This document shows, one piece after another, positions 27,609 through 37,493 of a DNA stretch of 64,000 nt (position 1 is its first letter; each line of letters opens with the position of its first letter). Both the position numbers and the translations under genes were made by a program. The stretch covers positions 62,001 through 126,000 of the forward strand of contig JAIETL010000033.1 in the NCBI GenBank assembly GCA_019745195.1. The letters are read 5' to 3'. The notes under the pieces are model-generated. The model was not told where the DNA came from. It worked only from the letters and a program-made list of their open reading frames with translations, and did not search any database. The stretch is from Beijerinckiaceae bacterium (GTDB lineage: Bacteria > Pseudomonadota > Alphaproteobacteria > Rhizobiales > Beijerinckiaceae).

Positions 27609-28071
27609 CCGCCGACCTCAGGCACCGTCGCGCGTTCTCATTGTCGACAGCAACATTATCCTGGGCTGCGCGCTTGGGCTCCGTGCAGGGGATGTCTTGC
27701 AGTTCGTCGGCAGATATCGACTGCTCGCGACCTCCCAGCGCGCGGTTCAAGAGATCAAGGTTGTCGCTCAGAGGTTGACTGAGCAGGGCAACCCTACCGC
27801 TGGTTTTGCGAACGACCTTGTCAAAGGGCTGTGGATCGTTGCGGAAGCCGAGTATGCGCCGCTCGTTGTGGAGGCAGCGAGGGCCCTTTTACTCGGCCCT
27901 CCGTCTCGGAACGGGAAAACGACCGACGCGCACGTGCTTGCGTTGGCCTGGCTGGCCGGCGCCGACATCTGGTCGCATGACCGGGACTTCGCCGGAACCG
28001 GCTGGCCGTCTTGGTCCAGCGCCAATCTCCGGGCGGCGTTGGCGCGTGAAACGCATCTGAGCGAAGACTGA
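27592..28071 (+). CDS. PIN-domain protein, putative VapC-like toxin
   Basis: 159 residues. PIN nuclease features in order: first acidic residue in [11 protein letters not shown], second in [11 protein letters not shown], third in [27 protein letters not shown] (two aspartates). PIN toxins are Mg-dependent RNases cutting tRNA or rRNA. Overlap with the small upstream gene supports a toxin-antitoxin unit. The pair interrupts glyA-nrdR and has many GTT, CTT and CGT codons, indicating acquisition by transfer. Confidence 0.75.
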   Translation: MNVRTDRRPQAPSRVLIVDSNIILGCALGLRAGDVLQFVGRYRLLATSQRAVQEIKVVAQRLTEQGNPTAGFANDLVKGLWIVAEAEYAPLVVEAARALLLGPPSRNGKTTDAHVLALAWLAGADIWSHDRDFAGTGWPSWSSANLRAALARETHLSED

Positions 28072-28081
28072 AAGCCGCCCC

Positions 28082-28579
28082 ATGCGCTGTCCCTATTGCG
28101 GCTCCCTGGACACGCAGGTGAAGGATTCCCGCCCCACCGACGACCATGCCTCGATCCGCCGCAGGCGCGTCTGCCCCGATTGCGGCGGCCGCTTCACCAC
28201 CTTCGAGCGGGTGCAATTGCGGGAGCTCGTCGTGGTCAAGCGCTCGGGCCGGCGGACAGCCTTCGACCGCGACAAGCTGCAAACGTCCATAGAGCACGCG
28301 CTGCGCAAGCGCCCGGTCGCGCCCGAACGGATCGAGCGGATGGTCAACGGCATCGTGCGCCAGCTCGAAAGCGCAGGCGAGGGCGAGATCGCCAGTTCCG
28401 CCATCGGCGAACTGGTCATGGAAGGGCTCAAGGCGCTCGACGACGTCGCCTATGTCCGCTTCGCCTCGGTCTACAAGAATTTTCGCGAGGCCCGCGATTT
28501 CGAGGAGATTCTGGGCCAGCTCAGCGCCGACGAGATCGAGGGCGGGGATACAGCCCCGCCCTTCCGCGACGATGACTGA
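28082..28579 (+). CDS. nrdR: Transcriptional repressor NrdR
   Basis: Represses ribonucleotide reductase genes in response to dATP/ATP. 165 residues. The zinc ribbon has Cys3, Cys6, Cys31 and Cys34 ([19 protein letters not shown]), followed by [20 protein letters not shown] and an ATP-cone domain ([19 protein letters not shown] to ~130). Its end overlaps ribD by eight bases. Placed between glyA and the riboflavin genes, as in many alphaproteobacteria. Confidence 0.96.
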   Translation: MRCPYCGSLDTQVKDSRPTDDHASIRRRRVCPDCGGRFTTFERVQLRELVVVKRSGRRTAFDRDKLQTSIEHALRKRPVAPERIERMVNGIVRQLESAGEGEIASSAIGELVMEGLKALDDVAYVRFASVYKNFREARDFEEILGQLSADEIEGGDTAPPFRDDD

Positions 28580-29717
28580 GGCCGATCCAGCGCAGGCCGC
28601 GATCGACCGCCATTTCATGCGTCAGGCGCTGGCGTTCGGCGCGCGCGGGCAGGGGATGACATGGCCGAACCCCTGCGTCGGCGCGCTGGTGACGCAGGAG
28701 ACGCCGAACGGCCCCGTCATCGTCGCGCGCGGTCACACGCAGCCCGGCGGCCGACCCCATGGCGAGGCGAACGCCTTCGACCGCGCCGGCCCCAGCGCAG
28801 CCGCAGGCGGCACGCTCTACGTCACGCTCGAACCCTGCTCGCATCGCACCATCCGGGCAGCGACGCCTTGCGTCGAGCGTACAATTCTGGCCGGCGTGAC
28901 GCGTGTCGTCGCGGCGATGGCCGATCCCAACCCGCTGTTTCGCGGACTGGGCTTCGCGCTCCTGCGCACGGCCGGTCTCAAGGTGACGACCGGCGTGCTG
29001 GAAAGCGAGGCGCAGGCAGCCCATCGCGGTCATGTGCTGCGGGTGACGCAGGGCCGCCCGATGGTGACCTTCAAGGTCGCGCGCACGGCCGACGGCTATG
29101 CCGGCGGGGCAGGGGGCTCGCGGCTCGCCGTGTCCTGCCCGGCGGCGTCGGCCTGGGTGCATCTCCAGCGCGCACATCACGACGCGATCATGCTCGGCAT
29201 CGGCTCGGTGCTGGCCGACGACCCGCTGCTGACGGTGCGGCTGCCGGGCATGGCCGGCCGCTCGCCGATCCGGGTCATCCTCGATTCGCATCTACGCCTG
29301 CCGCTCGACGGGCAGTTTGTGCGCACGGCGGGCGAGGTTCCGGTCTGGGCGATCGCAACCGAATCTGCGCCCCTCTCCAATGAGACCGCGCTGGTCGCCG
29401 CCGGCGTCGAGGTGATGCGCGTCGGCGCTGCGCTGGACGGCCATCTCGATCTGACAGATGCGCTGCGGCTGCTCGGCGCACGCGGCATCACGCGCGTGTT
29501 CTCCGAAGGCGGGCCGACCGTGGGCGAGAAGCTGGCGCAGGCCGGCCTCGCCGACGAGGTCATCGTCTCGACCTCGCCGAATGCGCTGGGCCACCCCGGC
29601 GTGGTCGCCGTGCGCCCGGGCCTTGCGGCCCTGCTGGCCAACCCCGACATCTATCAGCGCGTCGAAACCGGCCTGATCGGCCATGATCGTTTCGAGCATT
29701 TTTCGAGGATCGCCTGA
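28572..29717 (+). CDS. ribD: Bifunctional riboflavin deaminase/reductase RibD
   Basis: Deaminates and then reduces the pyrimidine intermediate of riboflavin synthesis. 381 residues from the ATG at 28572, inside the nrdR end. The deaminase half (1-~150) has RPHGEANAF in place of the usual HAE motif and [16 protein letters not shown] in place of the usual PCSHxGxTPPC, with two extra residues between the zinc cysteines. The reductase half has [22 protein letters not shown] and [10 protein letters not shown]. Catalytic His, Glu and both Cys remain, so I expect activity. Confidence 0.92.
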   Translation: MTEADPAQAAIDRHFMRQALAFGARGQGMTWPNPCVGALVTQETPNGPVIVARGHTQPGGRPHGEANAFDRAGPSAAAGGTLYVTLEPCSHRTIRAATPCVERTILAGVTRVVAAMADPNPLFRGLGFALLRTAGLKVTTGVLESEAQAAHRGHVLRVTQGRPMVTFKVARTADGYAGGAGGSRLAVSCPAASAWVHLQRAHHDAIMLGIGSVLADDPLLTVRLPGMAGRSPIRVILDSHLRLPLDGQFVRTAGEVPVWAIATESAPLSNETALVAAGVEVMRVGAALDGHLDLTDALRLLGARGITRVFSEGGPTVGEKLAQAGLADEVIVSTSPNALGHPGVVAVRPGLAALLANPDIYQRVETGLIGHDRFEHFSRIA

Positions 29718-30364
29718 TGTTCACCGGCATCGTCACCGCCATCGGCACGGTCGTGGAAGCGCAGGCCAAGGGGCCGAGCCTGAAGCGCCTCGCCATCGCC
29801 TGTCCCTGGGAGGCCGCCGGCATCGAGATCGGCGCCTCGATCGCCTGCGCCGGCGTCTGCCTCACCGTGACGGCCCTGCGCTCGCGCGACGATGGCAATC
29901 CCGGCTGCGTCTTTCAAGTCGAGGCGGCGGCCGAGACGCTGGCCAAGACGCTGGTCGGCGACTGGACGCCCGGCACGGCGGTCAATCTGGAGCGCTCGCT
30001 CAAGGTCGGCGACGAACTCGGCGGCCATCTCGTCACCGGCCATGTCGATGGCGTCGCCATCATCGAGTCGATCGAGCCGATTCCCGCCGATCCCGACCAG
30101 CCCTGGGGCGCGACCGCCCGCTTTCATATCCGCGCGCCCAGGACGCTCGCGCCCTTCATCGCGAGCAAGGGCTCGATCTGCCTCGACGGCACCTCGCTCA
30201 CCGTCAACAGCGTCGCCGACGATGTCTTCACCGTGCTGCTGATCCCGCATTCCTTCAGCGTCACCACCTGGGGCGCGCGCAAGGCCGGCGACGCGATCCA
30301 TCTCGAGGTCGATCTGATGGCGCGTTACGCCGCGCGGCTTGCGGAGGCGCGCGCGCAGGGGTAA
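29717..30364 (+). CDS. ribE: Riboflavin synthase alpha subunit
   Basis: Dismutates two 6,7-dimethyl-8-ribityllumazines to riboflavin. 215 residues made of two lumazine-binding barrels: the first begins [12 protein letters not shown] with GVCLTV, the second contains GGHLVTGHVDGVA and KGSICLDGTSLTVNSV. The start codon shares one base with the ribD stop, so translation is coupled. Confidence 0.96.
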   Translation: MFTGIVTAIGTVVEAQAKGPSLKRLAIACPWEAAGIEIGASIACAGVCLTVTALRSRDDGNPGCVFQVEAAAETLAKTLVGDWTPGTAVNLERSLKVGDELGGHLVTGHVDGVAIIESIEPIPADPDQPWGATARFHIRAPRTLAPFIASKGSICLDGTSLTVNSVADDVFTVLLIPHSFSVTTWGARKAGDAIHLEVDLMARYAARLAEARAQG

Positions 30365-30397
30365 CCAGCGCCCTCAACCCCGCAAGGACAAGAACCC

Positions 30398-30907
30398 ATG
30401 GCCGGACCCCGGCAAACTTCGGCCGACAAGGTCGCAACGCCTGCCGCGCCGCTAGACGGCGCGCGCGTCCTCGTCGTCGAGGCGCGCTTTTACGACAATC
30501 TCGCCGACGAACTGCTCGCAGGCGCGCTCGCCGTGCTCGACGAGGCGGATTGCCGCGTCGATGTCGTCACCGTACCCGGCGCGCTCGAAATCCCCTCCGC
30601 GATCATCATCGGCCTGCGCGCCGCCGACGAGGTGGTCGATCCCTATGAGGCGGTCGTGGCGCTCGGGACCGTCATCCGTGGCGAAACCGGCCATTACGAC
30701 ATCGTCGCCGGCGAAAGCTCGCGCGCGCTGATGGACCTGTCGGTGGCCTTCGCGCTGCCGCTCGGCAACGGCATCCTGACGGTCGAGAACGAGGCGCAGG
30801 CCTGGGCGCGGGCCAACCGCTCCGAGATGGACAAGGGCGGCGGTGCGGCGGAAGCGGCGCTCAGCGTTCTGCGCTACAAGCGCTCGCTCGGGGAGCAGTC
30901 CAAATGA
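30398..30907 (+). CDS. ribH: 6,7-dimethyl-8-ribityllumazine synthase
   Basis: 169 residues. Joins the RibD product with 3,4-dihydroxy-2-butanone 4-phosphate. Motifs: [44 protein letters not shown] with the catalytic His, and [15 protein letters not shown]. Overlaps nusB by four bases (ATGA). Confidence 0.96.
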   Translation: MAGPRQTSADKVATPAAPLDGARVLVVEARFYDNLADELLAGALAVLDEADCRVDVVTVPGALEIPSAIIIGLRAADEVVDPYEAVVALGTVIRGETGHYDIVAGESSRALMDLSVAFALPLGNGILTVENEAQAWARANRSEMDKGGGAAEAALSVLRYKRSLGEQSK

Positions 30908-31371
30908 GCCGCGCGGAAATGCGGCGCGGCGCGCGGCTCTCCGTCGTGCAGGCGCTCTACGAGATGGAGATCGGCGGGCGCGGCGTGGTCGAGGCCATGG
31001 CCGAGTTCGAGGCCTTCTGGATCGGCAAGGAGGTCGAGGACATCGAACTTCCCAAGGCCGAGATCGCCTTCTTCCGCGATCTGCTCGGCGGCGTCGTGCG
31101 CGAGCAGCGCCTGATCGACCGCTCGGTCGACGAGACGCTGGCCGCCGGCTGGCCGCTCAAGCGCGTTGAGGCGGTGGTGCGCGCCGTGCTGAGGGCCGGT
31201 GCCTATGAGCTCGCGTTCCGCAAGGACGTGCCCGGCCGCGCCGTCATCTCCGAATATGTCGCCGTGACGCGCGCCTTCTACGAGGGCGAAGAGATCGGCA
31301 TGGTCAACGCCGTGCTTGACAAGATGGCGCGCGACTTTCGCGCCGAAGAGTTCGACCAGCCGGCTGCGTGA
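30904..31371 (+). CDS. nusB: Transcription antitermination factor NusB
   Basis: 155 residues, all helical. [20 protein letters not shown] is the RNA-binding N-terminus; [44 protein letters not shown] and [30 protein letters not shown] are conserved. Acts with NusE (S10) in rRNA antitermination. Cotranslated with ribH; an R5 repeat follows its stop. Confidence 0.96.
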   Translation: MSRAEMRRGARLSVVQALYEMEIGGRGVVEAMAEFEAFWIGKEVEDIELPKAEIAFFRDLLGGVVREQRLIDRSVDETLAAGWPLKRVEAVVRAVLRAGAYELAFRKDVPGRAVISEYVAVTRAFYEGEEIGMVNAVLDKMARDFRAEEFDQPAA

Positions 31372-31391
31372 ATATCGTTCGTTCTGAATGA

Positions 31392-31505
31392 CGTCGTCAT
31401 CCCGGGCGACCGAAGGGAGGCCCGGGACCCATTCCGGAACGTTTCCGATGAATGTTCTGGAATGGGTCCCGGATCGGCGCGGCTTCGCCGCTTGTCCGGG
31501 ACGAC
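31392..31505. repeat. Intergenic inverted repeat, family R5 copy b
   Basis: Outer arms GTCGTCATCCCGGG and TGTCCGGGACGAC, inner GGGACCCATTCCGGAAC and TTCTGGAATGGGTCCCGG. It lies between nusB and thiL, within what is normally one operon, and could reduce thiL expression. Confidence 0.9.
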
Positions 31506-31536
31506 TGGCGTTTACTGACGGGATGTTGCGGGTCAG

Positions 31537-32535
31537 ATGAAGACGGACACGGAACGCCCCGGCGAGTTCGAACTCATCGCCCGCTATTTCGCGCCGATCG
31601 CGGGTGCAGGCGGCCTCGGTCTTCTCGACGATGCCGGGTTGATTCGCCCCGCGCGCGGCTACGAGATCGTGGTCACGGCCGACGCGCTCGTCGCCGGCGT
31701 GCATTTCTTCCCCGACGATCCGCCGGCCTCGATCGCCCGCAAGGCGCTGGCAGTGAACCTGTCCGACCTCGCGGCCAAGGGCGCGAAGCCGGACGGTTTC
31801 GTGCTCTCGCTCGTTCTGCCACGTGGCTGGACGGAAGACTGGCTCGGCGGTTTCGCCCAAGGCCTCAAGCACATCGCCGACGAGGGCGGCTGCCCGTTGA
31901 TCGGCGGCGACACCGTCTCGACTCCCGGCCCGCTGACGCTCTCGATCACCGCCTTCGGCAGCGTGCCGGCCGGGCGCATGGTCGTTCGCTCCGGCGCAAA
32001 GCCCGGCGACATCCTGCTGGTTTCGGGCTCGATCGGTGACGGCGCGCTCGGCCTGAAGGTCCATGGGCCGGACAGGCCGGACTGGGTGGCGGCGCTCACC
32101 GAAGCCGATCGGGCTCATCTCGCCGACCGCTATCTGCATCCCCGCCCGCGCCTCGCACTCGCTGCCGCCCTGCAGGCGCATGCGTCCTCGGCGATGGACG
32201 TCTCGGACGGGCTGATCGGCGATCTCGCCAAGCTGCTGTCGGCCTCTCGCATCGGCGCTGAGGTCGATCTCGACGCCGTGCCGCTCTCAGGCCCGGCCCG
32301 CGCCGCGATCATGGCCGATCCCGCATTGCTGGAACTGGCCTGGACCGGTGGCGACGATTACGAAATTCTCTGCACCGCGCCGGGAAGAGACTATCCTTCT
32401 CTGGTCGCGGCAGGCGAGGCGGCCGGCGTTCCGCTGGCCGTCATCGGGCGCATCACGGCCGACGCCGGTACGGTGCGCTACCTCCAGCAGGGCCAGCCGC
32501 GTGAATTCGCGCGCCGGTCCTTCACCCATTTCTGA
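31537..32535 (+). CDS. thiL: Thiamine-monophosphate kinase
   Basis: Phosphorylates thiamine monophosphate to the pyrophosphate. 332 residues. ThiL features: GEFELIARYFAPIA, LLDDAGLI, VVTADALVAGVHF, RKALAVNLSDLAAKGAKP, IGGDTVSTPGPLTLSITAFG, AMDVSDGLIGDLAKL and WTGGDDYEILCT. Separated from nusB by the R5 element. Confidence 0.95.
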   Translation: MKTDTERPGEFELIARYFAPIAGAGGLGLLDDAGLIRPARGYEIVVTADALVAGVHFFPDDPPASIARKALAVNLSDLAAKGAKPDGFVLSLVLPRGWTEDWLGGFAQGLKHIADEGGCPLIGGDTVSTPGPLTLSITAFGSVPAGRMVVRSGAKPGDILLVSGSIGDGALGLKVHGPDRPDWVAALTEADRAHLADRYLHPRPRLALAAALQAHASSAMDVSDGLIGDLAKLLSASRIGAEVDLDAVPLSGPARAAIMADPALLELAWTGGDDYEILCTAPGRDYPSLVAAGEAAGVPLAVIGRITADAGTVRYLQQGQPREFARRSFTHF

Positions 32536-32581
32536 GCGTCGTCCCCGATCCGGCCGCGCTCACCGACCGGCGGCCGATGCC

Positions 32582-33787
32582 ATGACCAAGCCCGTGAACG
32601 CGACCGAAGGCGACGTCCTCGCCAGACGCAATGCGCTGGTGCTCGCCTGCGCGCAGGGGCTGGGCGGCGCGAGCCCGGCCATCGTGATCTCGCTCGGCGG
32701 CATCGTCGGAGCCGGTCTCGTCGCTGACAAGACCTTCGCCACGGTGCCGGTCAGCCTGATGCAGCTTGGCATCGCGGCGGGCGTCATTCCGGCCGCCATG
32801 CTGATGCGGCGCTACGGGCGGCGCAGCGGCTATCTCGTCGGCGCGACGACCGGCGTGATCGCCTCCAGCATCGCGGCGGCCGGGGCGGGCATGCGCGTGT
32901 TCTGGCTGTTCTGTCTCGGCACCTTTCTGTGCGGGGTCTACGGCGCCTTCGTGCAGAGCTACCGCTTTGCCGCCGCCGACACCGCCAGCGAGGCGTTCAA
33001 GGCCAGGGCGATCTCCTGGGTGATGATCGGCGGGCTGGCGGCGGCGGTCATCGGCCCGCAATCGGTCTACTGGACGCGCGACCTGACGCCGGACGCGCCA
33101 TTCGCGGCGAGCTTTCTGGCGCAGGGCGCGCTTGCCTTCCTCGCCATCGGCGTCGTGCTGCTGCTGCGCGCCCCGCCGGTCGCGGTGGTGAAGTCCGGCG
33201 GCGGCCGGCCGCTCTCCGAGATCATGCGCCAGCCGAAATTCATCGCCTCGGTCTCGGCCGCGCTCGTCGCCTATGGCCTGATGAGCTTCGTCATGACGGC
33301 CGCCCCGCTCGCCATGGTCGGCTGCGGCCATTCGGTCGGGGATGCGGCGCTCGGCATCCAGTGGCATGTGCTGGCGATGTTCGGCCCGAGCTTCTTCACC
33401 GGCAAGCTGATCGCCCGCTACGGCAAGGAAACGATCACGGCGGTCGGCCTCGGCCTGACCGCGCTCGCCGCCATCGTGGGCCTGAGCGGCCTCAGCGTCG
33501 GCCATTTCTGGATCGCGCTGGTGCTGCTCGGCCTGGGCTGGAATTTCGGCTTCATCGGCGCGACCGCGCTCGTCACCGACTGCTACCGGCCCGAAGAACG
33601 CGTCAAGGTCCAGGCGGCCAACGACTTTCTGGTGTTCGGCTCGGTCGCCATCGCGTCGTTCTCGGCTGGCGGCCTGCTCAATGCCGGCGGCTGGGACAGC
33701 GTCAACTGGCTGGTCTTCCCGCCCGTCGCGGTCGCGCTAGCGCTGGTCGGCTGGCAGGCCTTGCAGCGGCGCGCTGCGGCGGTCTGA
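32582..33787 (+). CDS. MFS transporter
   Basis: 401 residues with about 12 hydrophobic segments. Start at the ATG at 32582; upstream ORF codons overlap thiL in another frame. The MFS loop 2-3 signature is seen as MLMRRYGRRSGYLVGA. Central loop LRAPPVAVVKSGGGRPLSEIMRQPKFIASV separates the two halves. Substrate is not recognisable. The 46-base gap from thiL and shared direction suggest co-transcription. Confidence 0.85.
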   Translation: MTKPVNATEGDVLARRNALVLACAQGLGGASPAIVISLGGIVGAGLVADKTFATVPVSLMQLGIAAGVIPAAMLMRRYGRRSGYLVGATTGVIASSIAAAGAGMRVFWLFCLGTFLCGVYGAFVQSYRFAAADTASEAFKARAISWVMIGGLAAAVIGPQSVYWTRDLTPDAPFAASFLAQGALAFLAIGVVLLLRAPPVAVVKSGGGRPLSEIMRQPKFIASVSAALVAYGLMSFVMTAAPLAMVGCGHSVGDAALGIQWHVLAMFGPSFFTGKLIARYGKETITAVGLGLTALAAIVGLSGLSVGHFWIALVLLGLGWNFGFIGATALVTDCYRPEERVKVQAANDFLVFGSVAIASFSAGGLLNAGGWDSVNWLVFPPVAVALALVGWQALQRRAAAV

Positions 33788-33827
33788 TCCTTGCAATTCC
33801 AGTCGCGAAGCCGAGCAGGAGACACCA

Positions 33828-34625
33828 ATGCGGCCACACCAGTTCACGGTTCCCGCCGGGCGGCTGCCGCCCGGCGCTATCGGCCATAACCGCGGCGTCG
33901 TCCGATCCAACTACGCTTTCATGCCGCCCGAAGGCGTGCTCGTCAGCCGCCTGCCGCAATACGAGGCGACGATCGGGCGCATTCTGGCAGCCCCCGTGCT
34001 GGGTGCGCGCTTCGCCCAGTTCGTGCTCGAGATCGAGCCGGGCGGCGGCTCGCGCGGCGAGGTTCGCGAGGATGGCGTTCAGCATTTTTTCTATGTGCTG
34101 TCGGGCTCGGCGCAGGTCTCGATCGCCGGCTCGTTACCGGCCGAACTGACCGAAGGCGGCTTTGCCTATGTTCCGCCCGGCCTGCCGTTCTCGCTGCGCA
34201 ATGGCGGCCCCGACAAACTCCGCGTGCTCGGCCTGCGCAAGCGCTACGAGGCGATCGACTTGCCCGCTCCGGAGCCGATCATCTCTCATCGCGACCGGGT
34301 GCCGGTGACGAACCATACCGGCCTGGAGGGACGCGGCTTCCAGTTCCTGCTCCCATACGGCGACATGCGCTTCGATTTCGAGATGAACCTGATGTGGTTC
34401 AAGCCCGGGGCCTGCTTTCCCGATGTCGAGACCCATGTGATGGAGCACGGGCTCTACATGCTGGAAGGGCAGGGGCTCTATTTCCTCGGCGACGAATGGC
34501 ACGAGATCTGGGTGCAGGATTTCATCTGGATGGGCGGCTTCTGTCCGCAGCAATTCTACCCGACCGGTTTTTCCGACGCCGCCTACCTGCTCTACAAGAA
34601 CGTCAATCGCGACGTGGCGTTGTAA
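33828..34625 (+). CDS. allE: (S)-ureidoglycine aminohydrolase, bicupin
   Basis: Releases ammonia from ureidoglycine in the allantoin/purine breakdown pathway. 265 residues in two cupin domains. The second has the Mn-binding set: FKPGACFPDVETHVMEHGLYMLEGQGLYF, then PQQFYPTG. The N-terminal stretch NRGVVRSNYAFMPPEGVLVSRLP is characteristic of AllE. AGGAG precedes the ATG. No other allantoin gene (allA, allB, allC) is in the window, so it is isolated from its pathway. Its last 23 bases overlap the convergent RHH gene. Confidence 0.88.
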   Translation: MRPHQFTVPAGRLPPGAIGHNRGVVRSNYAFMPPEGVLVSRLPQYEATIGRILAAPVLGARFAQFVLEIEPGGGSRGEVREDGVQHFFYVLSGSAQVSIAGSLPAELTEGGFAYVPPGLPFSLRNGGPDKLRVLGLRKRYEAIDLPAPEPIISHRDRVPVTNHTGLEGRGFQFLLPYGDMRFDFEMNLMWFKPGACFPDVETHVMEHGLYMLEGQGLYFLGDEWHEIWVQDFIWMGGFCPQQFYPTGFSDAAYLLYKNVNRDVAL

Positions 34626-34884
34626 GGCGGTTGCGGGCTTCGATGGCGATGATCGTTCTGTCGATCCGGGCCATGGCTTCGCTATGGCCAACGACGCGTC
34701 CCGCGCGCATATCGGCGAGCCCTGCCGCAATGCCCTCGACGATAGCTGTCTCGCGATCGATGTAGTGAGCCACAGCCTCGGCGACGAGGAAAGAACGGCT
34801 GCGCCGGGGCGCGCTCGCGAGTCGATCCAGCCGCTGCATGACCTCAATCGGCATTCGTAATGTGACTGTCTTGCTCGGCATCAT
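34603..34884 (-). CDS. Ribbon-helix-helix (CopG/ParD-like) protein, orphan antitoxin
   Basis: 93 residues. The N-terminal RHH is KTVTLRMPIEVMQRLDRLASAPRRSRSFLVAEAVAHYIDRE; the C-terminal helix (AIVEGIAAGLADMRAGRVVGHSEAMARIDRTI) is like ParD-type antitoxins that neutralise ParE toxins. No ParE-like ORF is adjacent. Two in-frame ATGs occur in tandem. The convergent overlap with allE and the lack of a partner suggest a remnant. Confidence 0.7.
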   Translation of the reverse strand: MMPSKTVTLRMPIEVMQRLDRLASAPRRSRSFLVAEAVAHYIDRETAIVEGIAAGLADMRAGRVVGHSEAMARIDRTIIAIEARNRLTTPRRD

Positions 34885-35118
34885 GCTCTATCACTCAACG
34901 TGGTTGCAGTCTGTCCCGCTTCACCTGACATCTCATCCCAATTGTCAGTCGCGCCGTTTGCGATTTTGTCCGAAACTTGGCAGAAAGCCCGCCGACACTG
35001 GCGATCCGAAATCCGGAGCTGAGCCCCTTAGCCCCGTTTCTGCATCTTTGGCGTTCAAGAACCGATAAGGCACGGCCCTCTGGCCGTCCGGGACGAAATC
35101 TCGAGGTCAGGAAACCGA

Positions 35119-37275
35119 ATGTCCGCTTTGCTCATCATTATCCTCCTGAGTGCGCTGTCGATCGCATATGGCGTCTGGGCCTATGCCGACGTCATGAAGC
35201 GCGACGCCGGCAACCAGCGCATGCAGGAGATCTCCGCTGCTGTCGCCGAAGGTGCGCAGGCCTATCTCAAGCGCCAGTACATCACCATCGCCATGGTCGG
35301 CGTCGTGCTTTTCGTCGCCCTTGCCTGGCTGCTCGGCCAGTGGGTCGCGATCGGCTTCCTGATCGGCGCGGTGCTCTCGGGGGTCGCCGGCTTCATCGGC
35401 ATGAACGTCTCCGTGCGCGCCAACGTCCGCACCGCCCAGGCCGCGATGCAGTCGCTGGGTGACGGTCTCGACGTCGCCTTCAAGGCCGGCGCGGTCACCG
35501 GCATGCTGGTCGCCGGCCTCGCGCTGCTCGGCGTCGCGGTCTATTACGGCGTCCTGACCTCCATGCTCGGCTTCACCCCGTCGAGCCGCGTCGTCATCGA
35601 TTCGCTCGTCGCGCTCGGCTTCGGCGCCTCGCTGATCTCGATCTTCGCCCGTCTCGGCGGCGGCATTTTCACTAAAGGAGCCGATGTCGGCGCCGACCTC
35701 GTCGGCAAGGTCGAGGCCGGCATCCCCGAGGACGATCCGCGCAACCCCGCCACGATCGCCGACAATGTCGGCGATAATGTCGGCGACTGCGCCGGCATGG
35801 CGGCCGACCTGTTCGAGACCTATGCGGTCACGCTCGTCGCCACCATGGTGCTCGCCGCGATCTTTTTCGCCGGACAGGCGACGCTCGGCACGATGATGCT
35901 CTATCCGATGGCGATCGGCGCGGCCTGCATCGTCACCTCGATCATCGGCACCTTCTTCGTCAAGCTCGGCGCCAACCAGTCGATCATGGGCGCGCTCTAC
36001 AAGGGCTTCATCGCCGCCGGCGTGCTCTCGATCGGCGCGATCGCGGCCGTGAACTACCTGATGTTTGGCGGCTTCTCGGCCTCCTTCACCACGGTGCAGG
36101 GCGTCACCTTCACCTCGGGCGGGCTCTTCGCCTGCGCGCTGGTCGGCCTCGCGGTGACGCTGCTGATCGTCGTCATCACCGAATACTACACCGGCACGGG
36201 CAAGCGTCCGGTCGTCTCGATCGCGCAGGCCTCGGTCACCGGCCACGGCACCAACGTCATCCAGGGCCTCGCGGTTTCGCTGGAATCGACCGCGCTGCCG
36301 ACGATCGTGATCATCGCCGGCATCATCGTCTCCTACGGGCTTGCCGGCCTGTTCGGCATCGCCATCGCCACCACGGCGATGCTGGCGCTGGCCGGCGTCG
36401 TCGTGGCGCTCGACGCCTTCGGCCCGGTCACCGACAATGCCGGCGGCATCGCCGAGATGGCGGGCCTGCCCAAGGAGGTCCGCCACTCCACCGACGCGCT
36501 CGACGCGGTGGGCAACACCACCAAGGCGATCACCAAGGGCTATGCCATCGGCTCGGCGGGCCTCGGCGCGCTGGTGCTGTTCGCGGCCTACACCTCGGAC
36601 CTGAACTTCTTCATCGCCGAGGCCAACAAGGCGGGCTCGACCACGTTCCAGTACTTCAAGGGCGTGGTCGTCGATTTCTCGCTGTCCAACCCCTATGTCG
36701 TCGTCGGCCTGCTGCTCGGCGGCCTGATCCCCTTCCTCTTCGCCGGCATGGGCATGACCGCGGTCGGCCGCGCCGCAGGTTCGGTGGTGGAGGAGGTCCG
36801 TCGCCAGTTCAAGGAGAAGCCCGGCATCATGGACGGCACCGAGCGGCCCGACTATGCGCGGGCCGTCGACCTGCTGACCAAGGCCGCGATCAAGGAGATG
36901 ATCGTGCCCTCGCTGCTGCCCGTGCTCGCGCCGATCGTGACCTTCTTTGCGATCAACGCCATCGCCGGCAAGAACCAGGCCTTTGCCGCCGTCGGCGCCA
37001 TGCTGATGGGCGTCATCGTCACCGGCATCTTCGTGGCGATCTCGATGACCTCGGGCGGCGGCGCCTGGGACAACGCCAAGAAGTCCTTCGAGGACGGTTT
37101 CGTCGACAAGGACGGCGTCCGCCACATGAAGGGCTCGGAGGCGCACAAGGCCTCCGTCACCGGCGACACCGTCGGCGACCCCTACAAGGACACGGCGGGC
37201 CCCGCCGTGAACCCGGCGATCAAGATCACCAACATCATCGCGCTCTTGCTGCTGGCGATCCTGGCGCATAGCTGA
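35119..37275 (+). CDS. hppA: Membrane proton-pumping pyrophosphatase, K+-independent type
   Basis: Couples pyrophosphate hydrolysis to H+ translocation across the inner membrane. 718 residues, about 16 membrane segments. The catalytic loop is [47 protein letters not shown], with later [20 protein letters not shown]. The selectivity motif reads [10 protein letters not shown], with Lys where K+-dependent enzymes have Ala, so it should work without K+. The 235 bases upstream contain no recognised promoter motif. A strong terminator follows. Confidence 0.95.
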   Translation: MSALLIIILLSALSIAYGVWAYADVMKRDAGNQRMQEISAAVAEGAQAYLKRQYITIAMVGVVLFVALAWLLGQWVAIGFLIGAVLSGVAGFIGMNVSVRANVRTAQAAMQSLGDGLDVAFKAGAVTGMLVAGLALLGVAVYYGVLTSMLGFTPSSRVVIDSLVALGFGASLISIFARLGGGIFTKGADVGADLVGKVEAGIPEDDPRNPATIADNVGDNVGDCAGMAADLFETYAVTLVATMVLAAIFFAGQATLGTMMLYPMAIGAACIVTSIIGTFFVKLGANQSIMGALYKGFIAAGVLSIGAIAAVNYLMFGGFSASFTTVQGVTFTSGGLFACALVGLAVTLLIVVITEYYTGTGKRPVVSIAQASVTGHGTNVIQGLAVSLESTALPTIVIIAGIIVSYGLAGLFGIAIATTAMLALAGVVVALDAFGPVTDNAGGIAEMAGLPKEVRHSTDALDAVGNTTKAITKGYAIGSAGLGALVLFAAYTSDLNFFIAEANKAGSTTFQYFKGVVVDFSLSNPYVVVGLLLGGLIPFLFAGMGMTAVGRAAGSVVEEVRRQFKEKPGIMDGTERPDYARAVDLLTKAAIKEMIVPSLLPVLAPIVTFFAINAIAGKNQAFAAVGAMLMGVIVTGIFVAISMTSGGGAWDNAKKSFEDGFVDKDGVRHMKGSEAHKASVTGDTVGDPYKDTAGPAVNPAIKITNIIALLLLAILAHS

Positions 37276-37297
37276 GCCGGCCGGCAAAATGAAAATG

Positions 37298-37327
37298 CCC
37301 CGCGGAGCGATCCGCGGGGTTTCTTCT
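37298..37327 (+). terminator. Rho-independent terminator after hppA
   Basis: 9-bp stem CCCCGCGGA / TCCGCGGGG with loop GCGA, followed by TTTCTTCTT. It begins 23 bases after the hppA stop. Confidence 0.85.
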
Positions 37328-37437
37328 TTGCGCGCAGCGGTTTGTCGAACCGCATTGAATCAGATTGTCCGGTCCGTCGCCTGATGGCCCGGAAAGCGAT
37401 TTCTCCCGTGGTCGCCCTTCGGTTCTGCGACGAATGC

Positions 37438-37469
37438 AAAAAGCCCGGGGCTGACGCTCCGGGCTTTTT
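37438..37469 (-). terminator. Bidirectional terminator downstream of bamE
   Basis: 11-bp stem AAAAAGCCCGG / CCGGGCTTTTT with a short GC-rich loop. It lies 25 bases beyond the bamE stop; the A- and T-runs on either side let it serve both strands and back up the hppA terminator. Confidence 0.8.
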
Positions 37470-37493
37470 CGTCTTGAAACCACTGACGCGGCG

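Noticed and set aside
34838-35068. 76-codon plus-strand ORF before hppA
   Set aside because: Overlaps the RHH gene start and has codon use and composition unlike genes here; no ribosome-binding site.
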